Numbered from the stretch's first letter, positions 26,304-37,925 are shown. The stretch is DNA of 64,000 nucleotides from Polycyclovorans algicola TG408 (GCF_000711245.1 NZ_JOMH01000001.1:1296830-1360829); one strand, 5' to 3'. Numbers and translations: made by a program. The notes: generated by a model from the sequence alone, not told the origin.

Positions 26304-28073
26304 TTGAAGCAAAGCTCCAACGACAACTCAATGCCAACGGAGTTTGTCGATGCGTTAAAGCCGTTTCGGTCAGCGGCCTGGACCTTGGCGGCGTTCTCCG
26401 TGGTTCTGAATCTGCTGATGTTAGTTCCGGCGATCTACATGCTCCAGGTCTACGACCGGGTGCTGGCCAGCCGAAACGAAACGACGTTGGTGATGATCAC
26501 CTTGCTCGCGGTGGGTTTGTACGTGCTCATGGCGCTGGTGGACTGGAGTCGCGGGCTGGTGATGTCTCGGGTCGGCGACGCGCTCGACGCGAAGCTTAGC
26601 CCCAGGGTTTATGAGGCGGCTTATCAAAAGAACCTGGCAGAGGGTGGCGGCGGCAACGCAGGGCAGGCCTTGACCGATTTCACCATCGTGCGTCAGTTCG
26701 CGGCCGGGCAGGGCTTCTTCGCGTTTCTGGATGCGCCGTGGTTTCCAATTTACCTGGCCATCATTTTTCACTTCGATTGGCGGCTCGGCCTGTTTTCCGC
26801 CGTCGGCGCGCTGATTCTCGTTGCGCTGGCGGTATTGAATGCAGCGATTACCCGCACGCCCATGCGTGAAGCCGGTCAACACGCTGCGCAGTCGAGCCTC
26901 ACCACCACGACGGGGCTGCGCAATGCCGAGGTGATCGAGTCAATGGGGATGCTCCGATCATTGCAGAAGCGCTGGGTCGGGACGCACGACCGATGGCTGG
27001 CCGCTCAGCGGGATGCGAACGAGAAATCTGCCGCCGTTCAGTCGAGCTCCAAGTCTGTTCGGCTCGGGCTTCAAAGCGGCATCCTCGGCTACGGTGCCTT
27101 GCTGGCGATATATGGCGACATCACGCCTGGGATGATGATTGCGGCATCAATCCTGATGGGGCGTGCTCTGGCGCCCGTCGATGCGTTGATCGGCGTTTGG
27201 CGGCAGTTCGGTGCGGTGCAGATTTCATATCAGCGACTGCGAGATTTGTTCAACGCGCATCCCGAGATTGACAGTGGGATGCCGCTACCCGAACCCGAAG
27301 GCCACATCCGCGTCGAGCAGGCGTACGTTGCGCCGCCGGGTTCGCGAAACCCCGTGCTCAAGGGCATAAATCTGTCGATATCACCGGGACAGATTCTGGG
27401 AGTGATCGGGCCATCAGGAAGTGGCAAATCAACCTTGGCCCGCGCGTTAATTGGCATCTGGCGCCCGATGGGAGGAACCGTACGACTCGATGGCGCTGAC
27501 GTAGCCCAGTGGGACAAACGGGCGCTCGGACCATTTCTCGGTTACTTGCCGCAGGACATCGAACTGTTTGCCGGATCCATCAGCGAGAACATCTCCCGAT
27601 TCGGCGAGTTGAATGCCAATAAGGTCGTGGCGGCATCGCGGCTCGCAGGGGTCCATGAGATGATTCTGCAACTGCCTAAAGGTTATGACACCGTCGTGGG
27701 CGAGGGCGGCGCCGGGCTCTCAGGCGGGCAGCGGCAGCGGGTCGCGTTGGCCAGGGCTGTGTACGACCTGCCCAAGCTTCTGGTGTTGGATGAGCCCAAC
27801 TCGAACCTCGATGAAGCGGGGCAAAGTGCGTTGGCTTTGGCGTTGCGTCAGTTGGCGCAACTCAACAGGACAGTTGTGGTCATTACCCATCATCCCTCGG
27901 TGCTCAGGGTGACGACACATCTTGCGGTGATCAAGGATGGGCATCTGCAGATGCACGGCCCGACCGAAAAGGTGATGACCGAGCTGGGCGCGCTGAAGAG
28001 GCCGGCAGGCGACGGGTCACGTGGCCAGGGTCCGGATGGATCCGGCCAGCTGTCAATCAACACCGACCTTTAG
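26304..28073 (+). CDS. Type I secretion permease/ATPase (PrtD/AprD/RsaD-like)
   Basis: An ABC exporter of 589 residues without an N-terminal peptidase-like domain, the type used for proteases, lipases and S-layer proteins. The membrane domain (about 20-300) opens with PFRSAAWTLAAFSVVLNLLM and YMLQVYDRVLASRNETTL, and the ATPase domain has GPSGSGKST near 368, LSGGQRQRVALARA near 472 and LLVLDEPNS near 491. The TTG start at 26304 is preceded by AGAGAGG at good distance; ATG at 26331 is the alternative. It heads the operon for secretion system 2 and is the best candidate exporter for the S-layer-like protein. Confidence 0.93.
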   Translation: MKQSSNDNSMPTEFVDALKPFRSAAWTLAAFSVVLNLLMLVPAIYMLQVYDRVLASRNETTLVMITLLAVGLYVLMALVDWSRGLVMSRVGDALDAKLSPRVYEAAYQKNLAEGGGGNAGQALTDFTIVRQFAAGQGFFAFLDAPWFPIYLAIIFHFDWRLGLFSAVGALILVALAVLNAAITRTPMREAGQHAAQSSLTTTTGLRNAEVIESMGMLRSLQKRWVGTHDRWLAAQRDANEKSAAVQSSSKSVRLGLQSGILGYGALLAIYGDITPGMMIAASILMGRALAPVDALIGVWRQFGAVQISYQRLRDLFNAHPEIDSGMPLPEPEGHIRVEQAYVAPPGSRNPVLKGINLSISPGQILGVIGPSGSGKSTLARALIGIWRPMGGTVRLDGADVAQWDKRALGPFLGYLPQDIELFAGSISENISRFGELNANKVVAASRLAGVHEMILQLPKGYDTVVGEGGAGLSGGQRQRVALARAVYDLPKLLVLDEPNSNLDEAGQSALALALRQLAQLNRTVVVITHHPSVLRVTTHLAVIKDGHLQMHGPTEKVMTELGALKRPAGDGSRGQGPDGSGQLSINTDL

Positions 28074-28081
28074 AGCGCCGA

Positions 28082-29407
28082 ATGCACACGATTGAATCCA
28101 AAAGCGCGCCGGTCGAATCAGACCAACGGCCGAGTTTTAAAAAGTCAAGTCGCCTCGGTTGGCTGTTTGTCATCGTTGGCTTCTTCGGGTTTCTCCTTTG
28201 GGCGTTTCTGGCACCCCTGGACGAAGGGGTTCCGGCGAGCGGCGTGGTCATCGTCGATGGCCAGCGTAAAGAGGTGCAGCATCCCTCTGGCGGCATCATC
28301 GGCGAGATTTTGGTCGAGGAAGGCGAGGTTGTTGAGGCGGGCAGACTTTTGTTGAAAATGGACGCCACCGCAATCAGGTCCGCTTACGATGCAGCGCTGA
28401 CACAGTGGGTCAGTGCCGAGGCATTGAAGGCGCGCCTGACCGCTGAAATGACAGCGGCAGATGGCGTCGCGTACCCGGCGAGTCTTACCGCACTGGCCAA
28501 CGTTTCGACAATCGAGGCCATGCGCATTCAGACGGCCCTGTTCAAATCACGCCGCGAAGTCACTCGGGCCGAGTTACAAGCGCTCCAAGAGCAGATCGAA
28601 GGGTTGGAAGTGCAGGCTCAGGCCTCGCGACGGTCGGTCGCCGCGAGGGAGCGGGAGCTCTCGGTTGCTGCGTCTCAGTTGCAGAGTGTCAGGCCATTGG
28701 TCGCTTCGGGTGACTTGGCGCGCAGCCGCATGCTCGACCTCGAGCGGTCGGTGGCGCAGATTGAGACTGCGATTGCTCAGGAGGCCGGCCAACTGGGCCG
28801 CTTACTGAGCCAAATCGCCGAGGGGAAGACGCTGCTGGCCCGTCGCCGGGACGAGCTGATGCGCGAACTGCAAGATCAGTTTGCGGAAGTGCAGCAAGAC
28901 GCCGAGATCAACCGGAACCGATTGGTCGCCAGCGAGTTCGAGCTTTCGCACGCTGAAATCAGGGCGCCGGTCGGCGGCACGGTGGTCGACTTGACAGTGA
29001 ACACCGTTGGCGGGGTGATCCGTCCCGGAGATGCTTTGATGCAGATCGTTCCGGAGGGTGAGCCCCTGGAGGTGGAGGCGCAGATTGAGGTGCATCTCAT
29101 TGATCAGGTGAAAGTCGGCCTGCCGGTCGACCTGGTTTTCTCGGCACTTAACCAGAACCGAACGCCCGTGGTTCAGGGCGAGGTGGTGCGTGTGTCGGCC
29201 GACCGACTGACAGATGAGCGCACCGGCAACCCCTACTACAAGGCATTGGTTCGCACTACTGAAGAGGGGGCGAAACAGTTGGCCGGCGAGCAGATCAAGC
29301 CGGGGATGCCGGTCAACGTATTCGTAAAAACTGGCGAGCGCAGCATGATGACCTATCTGTTCAAGCCCCTTAGCGATCGTGCGCGCACGGCACTGACCGA
29401 ACGATGA
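28082..29407 (+). CDS. HlyD-family membrane fusion protein (PrtE-like)
   Basis: Periplasmic adaptor of 441 residues for secretion system 2. One membrane helix (about 22-43) is followed by the lipoyl half DGQRKEVQHPSGGIIGEILV, a long coiled-coil region (about 130-285), the second half IRAPVGGTVVDLTVNTVGG and a barrel ending in GERSMMTYLFKPL. It starts nine bases after the ABC gene, and its stop codon overlaps the start of the TolC-like gene by ATGA. It is less similar to the LapC-like protein at 17355 than a recent duplicate would be. Confidence 0.93.
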   Translation: MHTIESKSAPVESDQRPSFKKSSRLGWLFVIVGFFGFLLWAFLAPLDEGVPASGVVIVDGQRKEVQHPSGGIIGEILVEEGEVVEAGRLLLKMDATAIRSAYDAALTQWVSAEALKARLTAEMTAADGVAYPASLTALANVSTIEAMRIQTALFKSRREVTRAELQALQEQIEGLEVQAQASRRSVAARERELSVAASQLQSVRPLVASGDLARSRMLDLERSVAQIETAIAQEAGQLGRLLSQIAEGKTLLARRRDELMRELQDQFAEVQQDAEINRNRLVASEFELSHAEIRAPVGGTVVDLTVNTVGGVIRPGDALMQIVPEGEPLEVEAQIEVHLIDQVKVGLPVDLVFSALNQNRTPVVQGEVVRVSADRLTDERTGNPYYKALVRTTEEGAKQLAGEQIKPGMPVNVFVKTGERSMMTYLFKPLSDRARTALTER

Positions 29408-30945
29408 GGGTCAAGCGACCATCGATGCTTTCCGCGTTGTTGTTGCGTGAATGGGTTCGTGCGCCGACCCGCTGCGCGATGGCATTGGTGCTTTCGCTGA
29501 CCAGCGGGATTGTCGGCACCCTGCATCTGACGCCCGGGCACGCGTCGACCGCCTCGTCCACGCTTCAGCGATTGAAACTCGACAATGATTTGCGTTTGTC
29601 TGAGTCGGCGCGTGCTGCGCTGGCCGATGCGGCCGAGATCAAAGCGCCACCGTTGCCTTCAGAGGCCCCGACACTGGCCGGGCTGGTCGCATTGGCACAG
29701 CAGCACGACCCCAGCTATCGCGCTGCGCAGGCCGGTCTGGAGGGCACCCGCGAGTACGAAACCATCGGTCGAGCCTCGATGTTGCCGGCGATGCAGGCCA
29801 GCGGCTCCCGGTCGCGGAATCGACAGGATCGCGAGGTACAGCAGGGCGATCAGCGCATCGAGGATCAGCGTTTCTACAATGCCGCGTCGGCAACCGTACA
29901 ACTGCGTCAGCCGATCTATGCACCAGAGACGCGCGCTCGCTATGACGAAGCTCTGGCGCTGATCGACGAAGCCGAGGTGACCTTCACCGACGAGTTCTCT
30001 CAGATGGTGATCCGTGTTGTCGATGCCTACCTCAACCTAGTGTTCGCTACCAAGCGTGCCGAGGTGCTGAAGGGCAGTGCCGATGATTTGAAGGACTTGC
30101 TGCGGTCTGCCGAGCGGCGTCTTGAATACGGCGACGCGACGCGCGTCGAGGTGCTTGACCTGACTGCGCGGCAACGTCGCGCAGGCGTTCAGGCCCGCGC
30201 CGCCGAAAACCAGCGGCGCACGGCGGCGTCCAGGCTTGCTTCGTTGGTCGGTGGCATCGACCAGAGGGTGTTTGACGAGGTTGCCGACGCTGGCGGACGG
30301 CTGCATTTGTCGCGTGGCTCGATTGAAGGGTGGAAGCGTGTTGCGCAGCTTTCTTCGACCCGTCGTTTGGCTGGCGAAGCAAAAATCGCCCAGGCAGAGG
30401 CGGCCCTACTGAGCGCCAAGGGCGCGAACCTGCCTCGAGTCGACGCACTGGCCAGCTTCTCAATCAATGATTCAGACACGGTCAATACCGTGGACCAGCG
30501 CTTTGAAACCGGCTCGCTCGGAATACAGGTGTCGGTTCCGATATTCGCGGCCGGCAGCGGCCGCGCGGGCGTGCGCCAAGCGGAGGCATTCTTGCTCCAG
30601 GCTCGTGAGGAGTTGGTCGCGGTTGAACTGGAACTGGAGCAGTCGGTGCGCGAGGCGTACGACGGCTTTCTCTCAGCAGTCGATGAGGAGCGGGCAATGG
30701 TGTCAGTTGACCGCGCAGCTCGGGCGTCAGCAGACGCCGCTGCCAAGGGGTACGAGGCTGGCGTGCAGTCGTTGCTTGACGTGGTGGTGGCCAAGGGCTT
30801 GGCGCGAGACGTTGCCCTTGAGTCGTTGGAAATTCGGTATGAGACCGCTCGCGCGTTTGTTGTCTTGCACGAGTTGGCCGGTCAGGTCGATGATGAGCTG
30901 ATCCAAACCCTCTCTACGGCATTTGCGCAGCCTCAGACACGCTGA
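29404..30945 (+). CDS. TolC-family outer-membrane channel (PrtF-like) of type I secretion system 2
   Basis: Outer-membrane duct of 513 residues. A long N-terminal export region (hydrophobic core about 25-45) is followed by two TolC repeats with PTLAGLVALAQQHDPSYRAAQAGLEGTRE and the second-half block TGSLGIQVSVPIFAAGSGRAGVRQAE. Coiled-coil segments rich in Ala, Glu and Arg make up most of the rest. ATG at 29404 overlaps the HlyD stop. This completes an ABC-HlyD-TolC operon. It faces the protease gene tail to tail. Confidence 0.9.
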   Translation: MRVKRPSMLSALLLREWVRAPTRCAMALVLSLTSGIVGTLHLTPGHASTASSTLQRLKLDNDLRLSESARAALADAAEIKAPPLPSEAPTLAGLVALAQQHDPSYRAAQAGLEGTREYETIGRASMLPAMQASGSRSRNRQDREVQQGDQRIEDQRFYNAASATVQLRQPIYAPETRARYDEALALIDEAEVTFTDEFSQMVIRVVDAYLNLVFATKRAEVLKGSADDLKDLLRSAERRLEYGDATRVEVLDLTARQRRAGVQARAAENQRRTAASRLASLVGGIDQRVFDEVADAGGRLHLSRGSIEGWKRVAQLSSTRRLAGEAKIAQAEAALLSAKGANLPRVDALASFSINDSDTVNTVDQRFETGSLGIQVSVPIFAAGSGRAGVRQAEAFLLQAREELVAVELELEQSVREAYDGFLSAVDEERAMVSVDRAARASADAAAKGYEAGVQSLLDVVVAKGLARDVALESLEIRYETARAFVVLHELAGQVDDELIQTLSTAFAQPQTR

Positions 30946-30967
30946 TCAGCTGAAGGGTGGGTCGGCT

Positions 30968-31801
30968 TTATGGGCCCGCGCGCCGGCTGGCGCTGCGCTC
31001 TGCCGTCGATTCGAGGGGTATCCGCACAATCACGTTCATCCGCTTCTGCCCGGAGAATGTCGCTTGCCAGTCGGGTATTTCCTCGTGCCGGGCAGCCTCG
31101 AACAGATGGCCACGGTAAAGACCACCCCAGAACCAGTCATCGCCATCGCGCACCATCAGCGGGGCGCCCGAGCTGCCCGGTGTGGCGTCACAGTCGCTCA
31201 GCCAAACCCCGCGGGTATAGAGCGCTTCGCTGCGCCTCGGTGGGCGTGCAAAGCAGTTACCACTGACCCAAAGGCCCTCGCGGTCGCCGCGGTACGCCAG
31301 CAGGGCGACTTCATCCGACGCCGCTGACGCGGCGGGCCAGACGCGAAGGCGCAAGTCGGCAGGTTTGGCGGGATCGATGATGACCAGCGCCCAGTCTTCG
31401 GGGTTGGTTTGCGGCGTGCCGGTGAAGCTTCCGTGGCGAACCCCCACCACGGGATCGCTGCCCCAGCGCCGGCCGTGCTGCTTGAATCGGCAACGATCCA
31501 GCGCCTGGCCGCTGGCCGGGTCCATGACGACATGGGCCGCCGTGATCAGCGTTTCTTGCCCGTTGGGCGCCAAGCCGGTGTCGATGATGGCGGCGGTGCC
31601 AAAGAGTTTTTTCCCGGTTTCGGGGTGTCGGCAGGTGATTTGTCCAAGTGCCTCCCTGATGGGGTAGAGCGGGTGATCGGTGGTGAGCTTGCGCCGATCG
31701 TCCTCACCGAATACCGCAGCCGCGGCCGGTTGGAAGGGCACGACGATCAGCAGCGCCGCGATACAGCCCGCTTGCACACGGGTCTTAGGTCGAATGCTCA
31801 T
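30968..31801 (-). CDS. Secreted trypsin-like serine protease
   Basis: A 277-residue protein with a Sec signal peptide (AALLIVVPFQPAAAA, cleavage near residue 28) and a chymotrypsin-fold protease domain. The triad is readable: His in LITAAHVV, Asp in NPEDWALVII and Ser in ATPGSSGAPLMV. Cysteines in ITCRHP, DRCRF, GNCFA and LSDCD could form two disulfides, in line with a periplasmic or extracellular location. The gene is convergent with the TolC-like gene, 22 bp apart. A role in processing the secreted surface proteins is possible, but only position suggests it. Confidence 0.85.
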   Translation of the reverse strand: MSIRPKTRVQAGCIAALLIVVPFQPAAAAVFGEDDRRKLTTDHPLYPIREALGQITCRHPETGKKLFGTAAIIDTGLAPNGQETLITAAHVVMDPASGQALDRCRFKQHGRRWGSDPVVGVRHGSFTGTPQTNPEDWALVIIDPAKPADLRLRVWPAASAASDEVALLAYRGDREGLWVSGNCFARPPRRSEALYTRGVWLSDCDATPGSSGAPLMVRDGDDWFWGGLYRGHLFEAARHEEIPDWQATFSGQKRMNVIVRIPLESTAERSASRRAGP

Positions 31802-32001
31802 GCGTTTGATTTGACCACGGATTGCCGGATGCCGGTCAGCATGATGGCCCGCCCAAGGTTGTGGTTGTCTAGGGCGGGTATCAGCTTGGCCCGTCAGGCG
31901 CGACGCGTGTCACAACGGCCGGCTTCGGTGGGCTTCTGCGCCGCGAGGTCTGCTGAACCCGGTATCCTACAGGCCCTTTCGATCCAGCCGGTTCCGCTGC
32001 C

Positions 32002-33999
<1,998 letters not shown>

Positions 34000-34113
34000 G
34001 TATCCCAACAGACCATTTCCAGCTCGGGATCCCTGAGTCAACATCATCCGAGTGCGGCCCTTCTGATTCATGAGGGCGACTGCGGTTAAAAGTGCACGAA
34101 GTTACGATAGAGG

Positions 34114-35343
34114 ATGGGGGGGTTCCGAATGGGCTTGCCGGTTATCGTTTTTGTTGGCGCTGTCTATCCGGGTCAGCACGGCCTTTTATGTGAGCACCTT
34201 CGCCGCGAGGGAATGGCGGAGACCTATTTTTTAACTACTGCTGGCCATCGCTCTAAAAATATCGGCTTGGTACCAAACTTGCTGGCTTTTAATCCAGATG
34301 GAAATATTATGGCTCCTCCAGCCTATTATTATTCTGGAAAAGTAGAGCGATCCGCAAGAATTGGAAGGGGTGTATTAGCCGCAATTGCGGAAATTAGGAA
34401 GATGAAGAAAATAGACCTAATTTTTGCTCACTCTTTATGGGGCGCTCCCCACTTTCTTTACGACGAGATCGATGCGGCGATTATAAGTTATATCGAGTTT
34501 CCAAGTTATCGAGCTCATGGGTGGGACCCAGCATTTCCCCCAGATCTTGCGCAGCGTCTTGGGGACCGTAACATGGAGATGCTGCACTACCAGCAAGTTT
34601 TAAATAGCGACCTGACGATAGTGCCAAGTGCTGTCGCTAAAGCGATGTTTCCAAATGAGTTGCAAGGAAGAATTGAGATCCAATTTGAAGGTTTTGAAAT
34701 CGCGCCACCACTGGCTAAAAAAGAGAAAAATCCTTTTACGATAGGATTTTCTGCGCGCGACATGTCAAATTCAAAGGGAATAGATGTATACGTGAGGTTG
34801 GTCGACCGACTTTTGAAGGACGGTTTCGAAGCCCGTTTTATCGCTATCGGTGATCCCGACGCCTCGACTTACGGCTATGAAGCTCAATGGGTTAGCCGTC
34901 ATTACAAGGGCGCCGTGAAAAACTATCGTGACCATCTATTGAACCTTTTCCCGCGAGCTAAACAGATTGAATTTCCTGGAAAGCTTCCATATGCTGAATT
35001 TGGCGAACTAATCGGCTCAATAGATCTCTTCCTTTATCCATTGCGCTTTGGTGTGGCAAACTGGGGGCTAATGGAAATCCTTGCTCGCGGTGGGTGCGTG
35101 ATTGGTCCTGATCGAGGGTATACGCGTGAACTAATAGATAACGACGTGAATGGCTTGCTGTTACCCGATGATGATGACCAGTGGATTAATGCGATTCGTG
35201 ACCTGAAGGATGATCCTGCACGCAGGGCAAGATACTCGGCCGCAGCCGTCGAAACGGGGCGCTCGTATCACATATCTGCAGTTGCCTCAAAATATATGGC
35301 TCTGTTTCAAAAGGCAATGGAAACAAAAATCGGTCCGCGCTGA
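34114..35343 (+). CDS. GT4-type glycosyltransferase, low GC, probably acquired
   Basis: A 409-residue glycosyltransferase of the GT-B fold. The C-terminal half has the nucleotide-sugar domain pattern: NPFTIGFSARDMSNSKGIDVYVRL, LPYAEFGELIGSIDLFLYPL and GLMEILARGGCVIGP followed by TRELIDNDVNGLLLPDDD. The sugar and acceptor cannot be inferred. Base composition is close to even, with many AT-ending codons (ATA, AAA, TTA), in sharp contrast to its neighbours, which points to horizontal transfer. ATG at 34129, behind GGGGGGTT, is an alternative start. No other sugar genes are nearby. Confidence 0.85.
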   Translation: MGGFRMGLPVIVFVGAVYPGQHGLLCEHLRREGMAETYFLTTAGHRSKNIGLVPNLLAFNPDGNIMAPPAYYYSGKVERSARIGRGVLAAIAEIRKMKKIDLIFAHSLWGAPHFLYDEIDAAIISYIEFPSYRAHGWDPAFPPDLAQRLGDRNMEMLHYQQVLNSDLTIVPSAVAKAMFPNELQGRIEIQFEGFEIAPPLAKKEKNPFTIGFSARDMSNSKGIDVYVRLVDRLLKDGFEARFIAIGDPDASTYGYEAQWVSRHYKGAVKNYRDHLLNLFPRAKQIEFPGKLPYAEFGELIGSIDLFLYPLRFGVANWGLMEILARGGCVIGPDRGYTRELIDNDVNGLLLPDDDDQWINAIRDLKDDPARRARYSAAAVETGRSYHISAVASKYMALFQKAMETKIGPR

Positions 35344-35455
35344 CCTCGGGATCCAGTTGCTATCGTTCGTTTGGACTCAACAATGCAGTGCAGCAGTCGG
35401 GTGTGTGTAAGGCGAGGTCTGTCGTCTTACGCTGCGGCATTTTCGACGGTGGCTG

Positions 35456-35989
35456 TTAGTGAGCCCATTCCACTTCCTCCAAGCCTTTCCCCAACGTCCG
35501 CGCAACTACGAACAAGTAGTCGGAAAGTCGATTGAGATAGCGCATCGGGTTGGCGTTGAGCGGCGCTTCGGCGTGCAACATCCACAGCGCGCGCTCGGCG
35601 CGACGCGCCACGGCCCGGCCCAGGTGCGCGTGGGCGCAGGCCGGTGATCCGCCGGGCATGATGAAGTCCTTGAGCGGCGGTAGGGTCTCGTTGAGGGCGT
35701 CCAGTGCTTCATCCAGTGCGAGCACGTGGCTGTCCTTTACCAGTTCGTAGCCGGGCATCGCCAGTTCGCCGCCCAGGTTGAACAACTCCTGTTGGGTGTC
35801 CGTGAGGCGGGTCTTGATGGCCTCGGGCAGGTCGTGAATCAGGATCAGGCCGATCACGCAATTGAGCTCGTCCACCTCGCCCATGGCGTGCACGCGCAGG
35901 TCATGCTTGGGCAGCCGCTCGCCCGTGGCCAGCCCAGTGGTGCCGGTGTCCCCGGTGCGGGTGGCGATTTTCGATAAACGGTTGCCCAT
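35456..35989 (-). CDS. PduO-type ATP:cob(I)alamin adenosyltransferase
   Basis: Transfers the adenosyl group of ATP to cob(I)alamin to make adenosylcobalamin. The 177-residue protein has the PduO signature near the N-terminus (IATRTGDTGTTGLATGERLPK), then HAMGEVDELNCVIG, and the C-terminal FIMPGGSPACAHAHLGRAVARRAER and YLNRLSDYLFVVAR blocks. It is divergent from the DUF971 gene, 62 bp away. No cobalamin-dependent enzyme is encoded in this window. Confidence 0.93.
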   Translation of the reverse strand: MGNRLSKIATRTGDTGTTGLATGERLPKHDLRVHAMGEVDELNCVIGLILIHDLPEAIKTRLTDTQQELFNLGGELAMPGYELVKDSHVLALDEALDALNETLPPLKDFIMPGGSPACAHAHLGRAVARRAERALWMLHAEAPLNANPMRYLNRLSDYLFVVARTLGKGLEEVEWAH

Positions 35990-36051
35990 GGTGGCTCATC
36001 AGGGTGGTGGGAAGTGAGCCACGAAGTTTAGCGCCCGCCTACAATCGAGGC

Positions 36052-36438
36052 ATGTCCACCGTCACCGCACTCAAGCTACGCAAGACCAGCCGGGTGCTGG
36101 AAGTGACTTTTGGTGATGGTCGGACGGCGTCACTGCCGTTTGAGTATCTGCGGGTGTTTTCGCCCAGTGCCGAGTTGTGGGGTCACGGTCGGGTCGAGCC
36201 CATGCTGGTGGGCGGCAAGCGCGAGGTACAGGTGCTGCGCGCCGAGCCGGTGGGCCGTTACGCAGTGAAACTGGTGTTCGGCGACGGCCACGACACCGGC
36301 CTGTTCACCTGGGACGTTCTCGACCGCCTCGAACGCGATTACGCGGCCAACTGGGCGCGTTACGAGGCACGACTGAGCGAGGCCGGCATGAGTCGTGACC
36401 GGGACGTAACCAGTCTGAGGGCGCTGCTGCATCGTTAG
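36052..36438 (+). CDS. DUF971 family protein
   Basis: A 128-residue protein with the DUF971 (gamma-butyrobetaine hydroxylase N-terminal-like) fold: RVLEVTFGDGRTASLPFEYLRVFSPSAE, then GRYAVKLVFGDGHDTGLFTWDVL. The function is unknown; homologues are small iron-sulfur-associated or adaptor-like proteins. ATG at 36052 was chosen over 36004 because it matches the family start. It sits just before ubiE, a conserved neighbourhood in gammaproteobacteria. Confidence 0.9.
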   Translation: MSTVTALKLRKTSRVLEVTFGDGRTASLPFEYLRVFSPSAELWGHGRVEPMLVGGKREVQVLRAEPVGRYAVKLVFGDGHDTGLFTWDVLDRLERDYAANWARYEARLSEAGMSRDRDVTSLRALLHR

Positions 36439-36549
36439 CCGCCGCCGATGGTGCACACCAATTCGGCTAGAGGCGCCACGCATCACCCACCGTCCTGCAT
36501 ATCCCCTGCGTGGCCGTCGATACGGCGGGTAGCGGGCTACAATCCGGGC

Positions 36550-37314
36550 ATGTCAGATCACAAGCCTCCGCCGCGCGACGGCACCACTCACTTCGGCTTC
36601 CAGCAGGTGCCGCTGGCCGACAAGCAGAAGCGCGTTGCTGGCGTGTTTTCGTCGGTGGCGGCCAAGTACGACGTGATGAACGACCTGATGTCGATGGGCA
36701 TTCATCGTGTCTGGAAGCGCTTCGTCATCGACCTCGCGGCTGTGCGTGCCGGCGAAAACGTTCTGGATGTGGCCGGTGGCACGGGTGACCTGATCCGCGC
36801 CTTCGCCAAGCAGGTGGGGCCAAAGGGTCTGGCGGTGCTGTCCGACATCAATCCCGAAATGCTCGATGAGGGCCGCACCCGGCTATTGAATGAGGGCCGG
36901 CTGGACGTGCCCCCGGTGCTTGCCAACGCCGAGTGCCTGCCGTTTGGCGACGACAGCTTTGACCTGATCACGATTGGGTTCGGCTTGCGCAATGTCACCG
37001 ACAAGGATGCCGGACTGCGCTCGATGCTGCGCTGTCTCAAGCCTGGCGGGCGCGCCATCGTGCTGGAGTTCTCCAAGCCGCTGATCAAGCCGCTGGCAAA
37101 AATTTACGACGCCTACTCCTTCAGCGTGCTGCCGAAGCTGGGGCAGGTGGTGGCCAACGACGCCGACTCGTACCGCTATCTGGCCGAGTCGATCCGCATG
37201 CACCCGGACCAGGCGACGCTCAAAGCCATGATGGAAGCAGCCGGGTTTTCCCGCGTACAGGTTTACAACCTCACCGGCGGTATTGTCGCCGTGCATCGCG
37301 GCTACAAGCTGTGA
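36550..37314 (+). CDS. ubiE: Ubiquinone/menaquinone biosynthesis methyltransferase UbiE
   Basis: SAM-dependent C-methyltransferase of ubiquinone (and, where present, menaquinone) synthesis. The 254-residue protein has the typical [36 protein letters not shown] start, the SAM-binding [16 protein letters not shown] and the family motif [29 protein letters not shown] at 36550 fits the family; the frame extends to 36448 with unrelated sequence. The stop overlaps the GTG of ubiJ. Confidence 0.97.
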   Translation: MSDHKPPPRDGTTHFGFQQVPLADKQKRVAGVFSSVAAKYDVMNDLMSMGIHRVWKRFVIDLAAVRAGENVLDVAGGTGDLIRAFAKQVGPKGLAVLSDINPEMLDEGRTRLLNEGRLDVPPVLANAECLPFGDDSFDLITIGFGLRNVTDKDAGLRSMLRCLKPGGRAIVLEFSKPLIKPLAKIYDAYSFSVLPKLGQVVANDADSYRYLAESIRMHPDQATLKAMMEAAGFSRVQVYNLTGGIVAVHRGYKL

Positions 37315-37925
37315 CGCCCGCGCCGTTGGCCGCCGCACTCGAGGTGGCGCTGAACCGCTTCCTGCGACTCGAACCCGATGCCGTTGCGGCATTGGCACCG
37401 TTGCAGGGCAAGCGCATCGGCGTTCGACTGACGCCGCTGGACTGGCAGTTCCTGATCGAACTGCTGCCGGGGCAGGTGCGTGTCGGCACCGATGAAACCG
37501 AGCCGCCCGCCGATGTCACCCTCACTGGCAGCCCAGTCACCCTGCTGGCCCGCGCCCGCGAGATGAGTGCCGGCGGCACGTTTTCGGCACAGGGGCTGGA
37601 CGTGCGCGGCGATGCCGAAACCCTGCGCCGCTTTGCCGCTGCGCTCAGTCTGGTCGGCGTGGATGTCGAGGAATGGCTGGCGCCCTGGCTGGGTGACGTG
37701 GTGGCGCATCGCGCCGCAGGCTTCATGCGCGCCGCCCTGCAGTGGGGGCGTCAGACCTTTGACACCTTGGCACTCAACACCACCGAATACCTGCAGGAAG
37801 AATCCGGCGACCTGCCGCGACGCATTGACGTCGACGAATGGCGTGACGAGGTGGACCTGCTGCGCGATGCCGTCGACCGCTTTGAGGCGCGGCTACAGCG
37901 GCTGGAACGGAGCACCCGGGCATGA
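37311..37925 (+). CDS. ubiJ: Ubiquinone biosynthesis accessory factor UbiJ
   Basis: A 204-residue SCP2-domain protein that acts as a lipid-binding scaffold for the ubiquinone hydroxylation complex. The SCP2-like part (about 10-115) contains [17 protein letters not shown] and [15 protein letters not shown]. The C-terminal region (about 150-204) is a charged helix with [25 protein letters not shown], a likely coiled coil. The GTG start overlaps the ubiE stop (GTGA) and the stop overlaps the ubiB start (ATGA). Confidence 0.92.
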   Translation: MTPAPLAAALEVALNRFLRLEPDAVAALAPLQGKRIGVRLTPLDWQFLIELLPGQVRVGTDETEPPADVTLTGSPVTLLARAREMSAGGTFSAQGLDVRGDAETLRRFAAALSLVGVDVEEWLAPWLGDVVAHRAAGFMRAALQWGRQTFDTLALNTTEYLQEESGDLPRRIDVDEWRDEVDLLRDAVDRFEARLQRLERSTRA

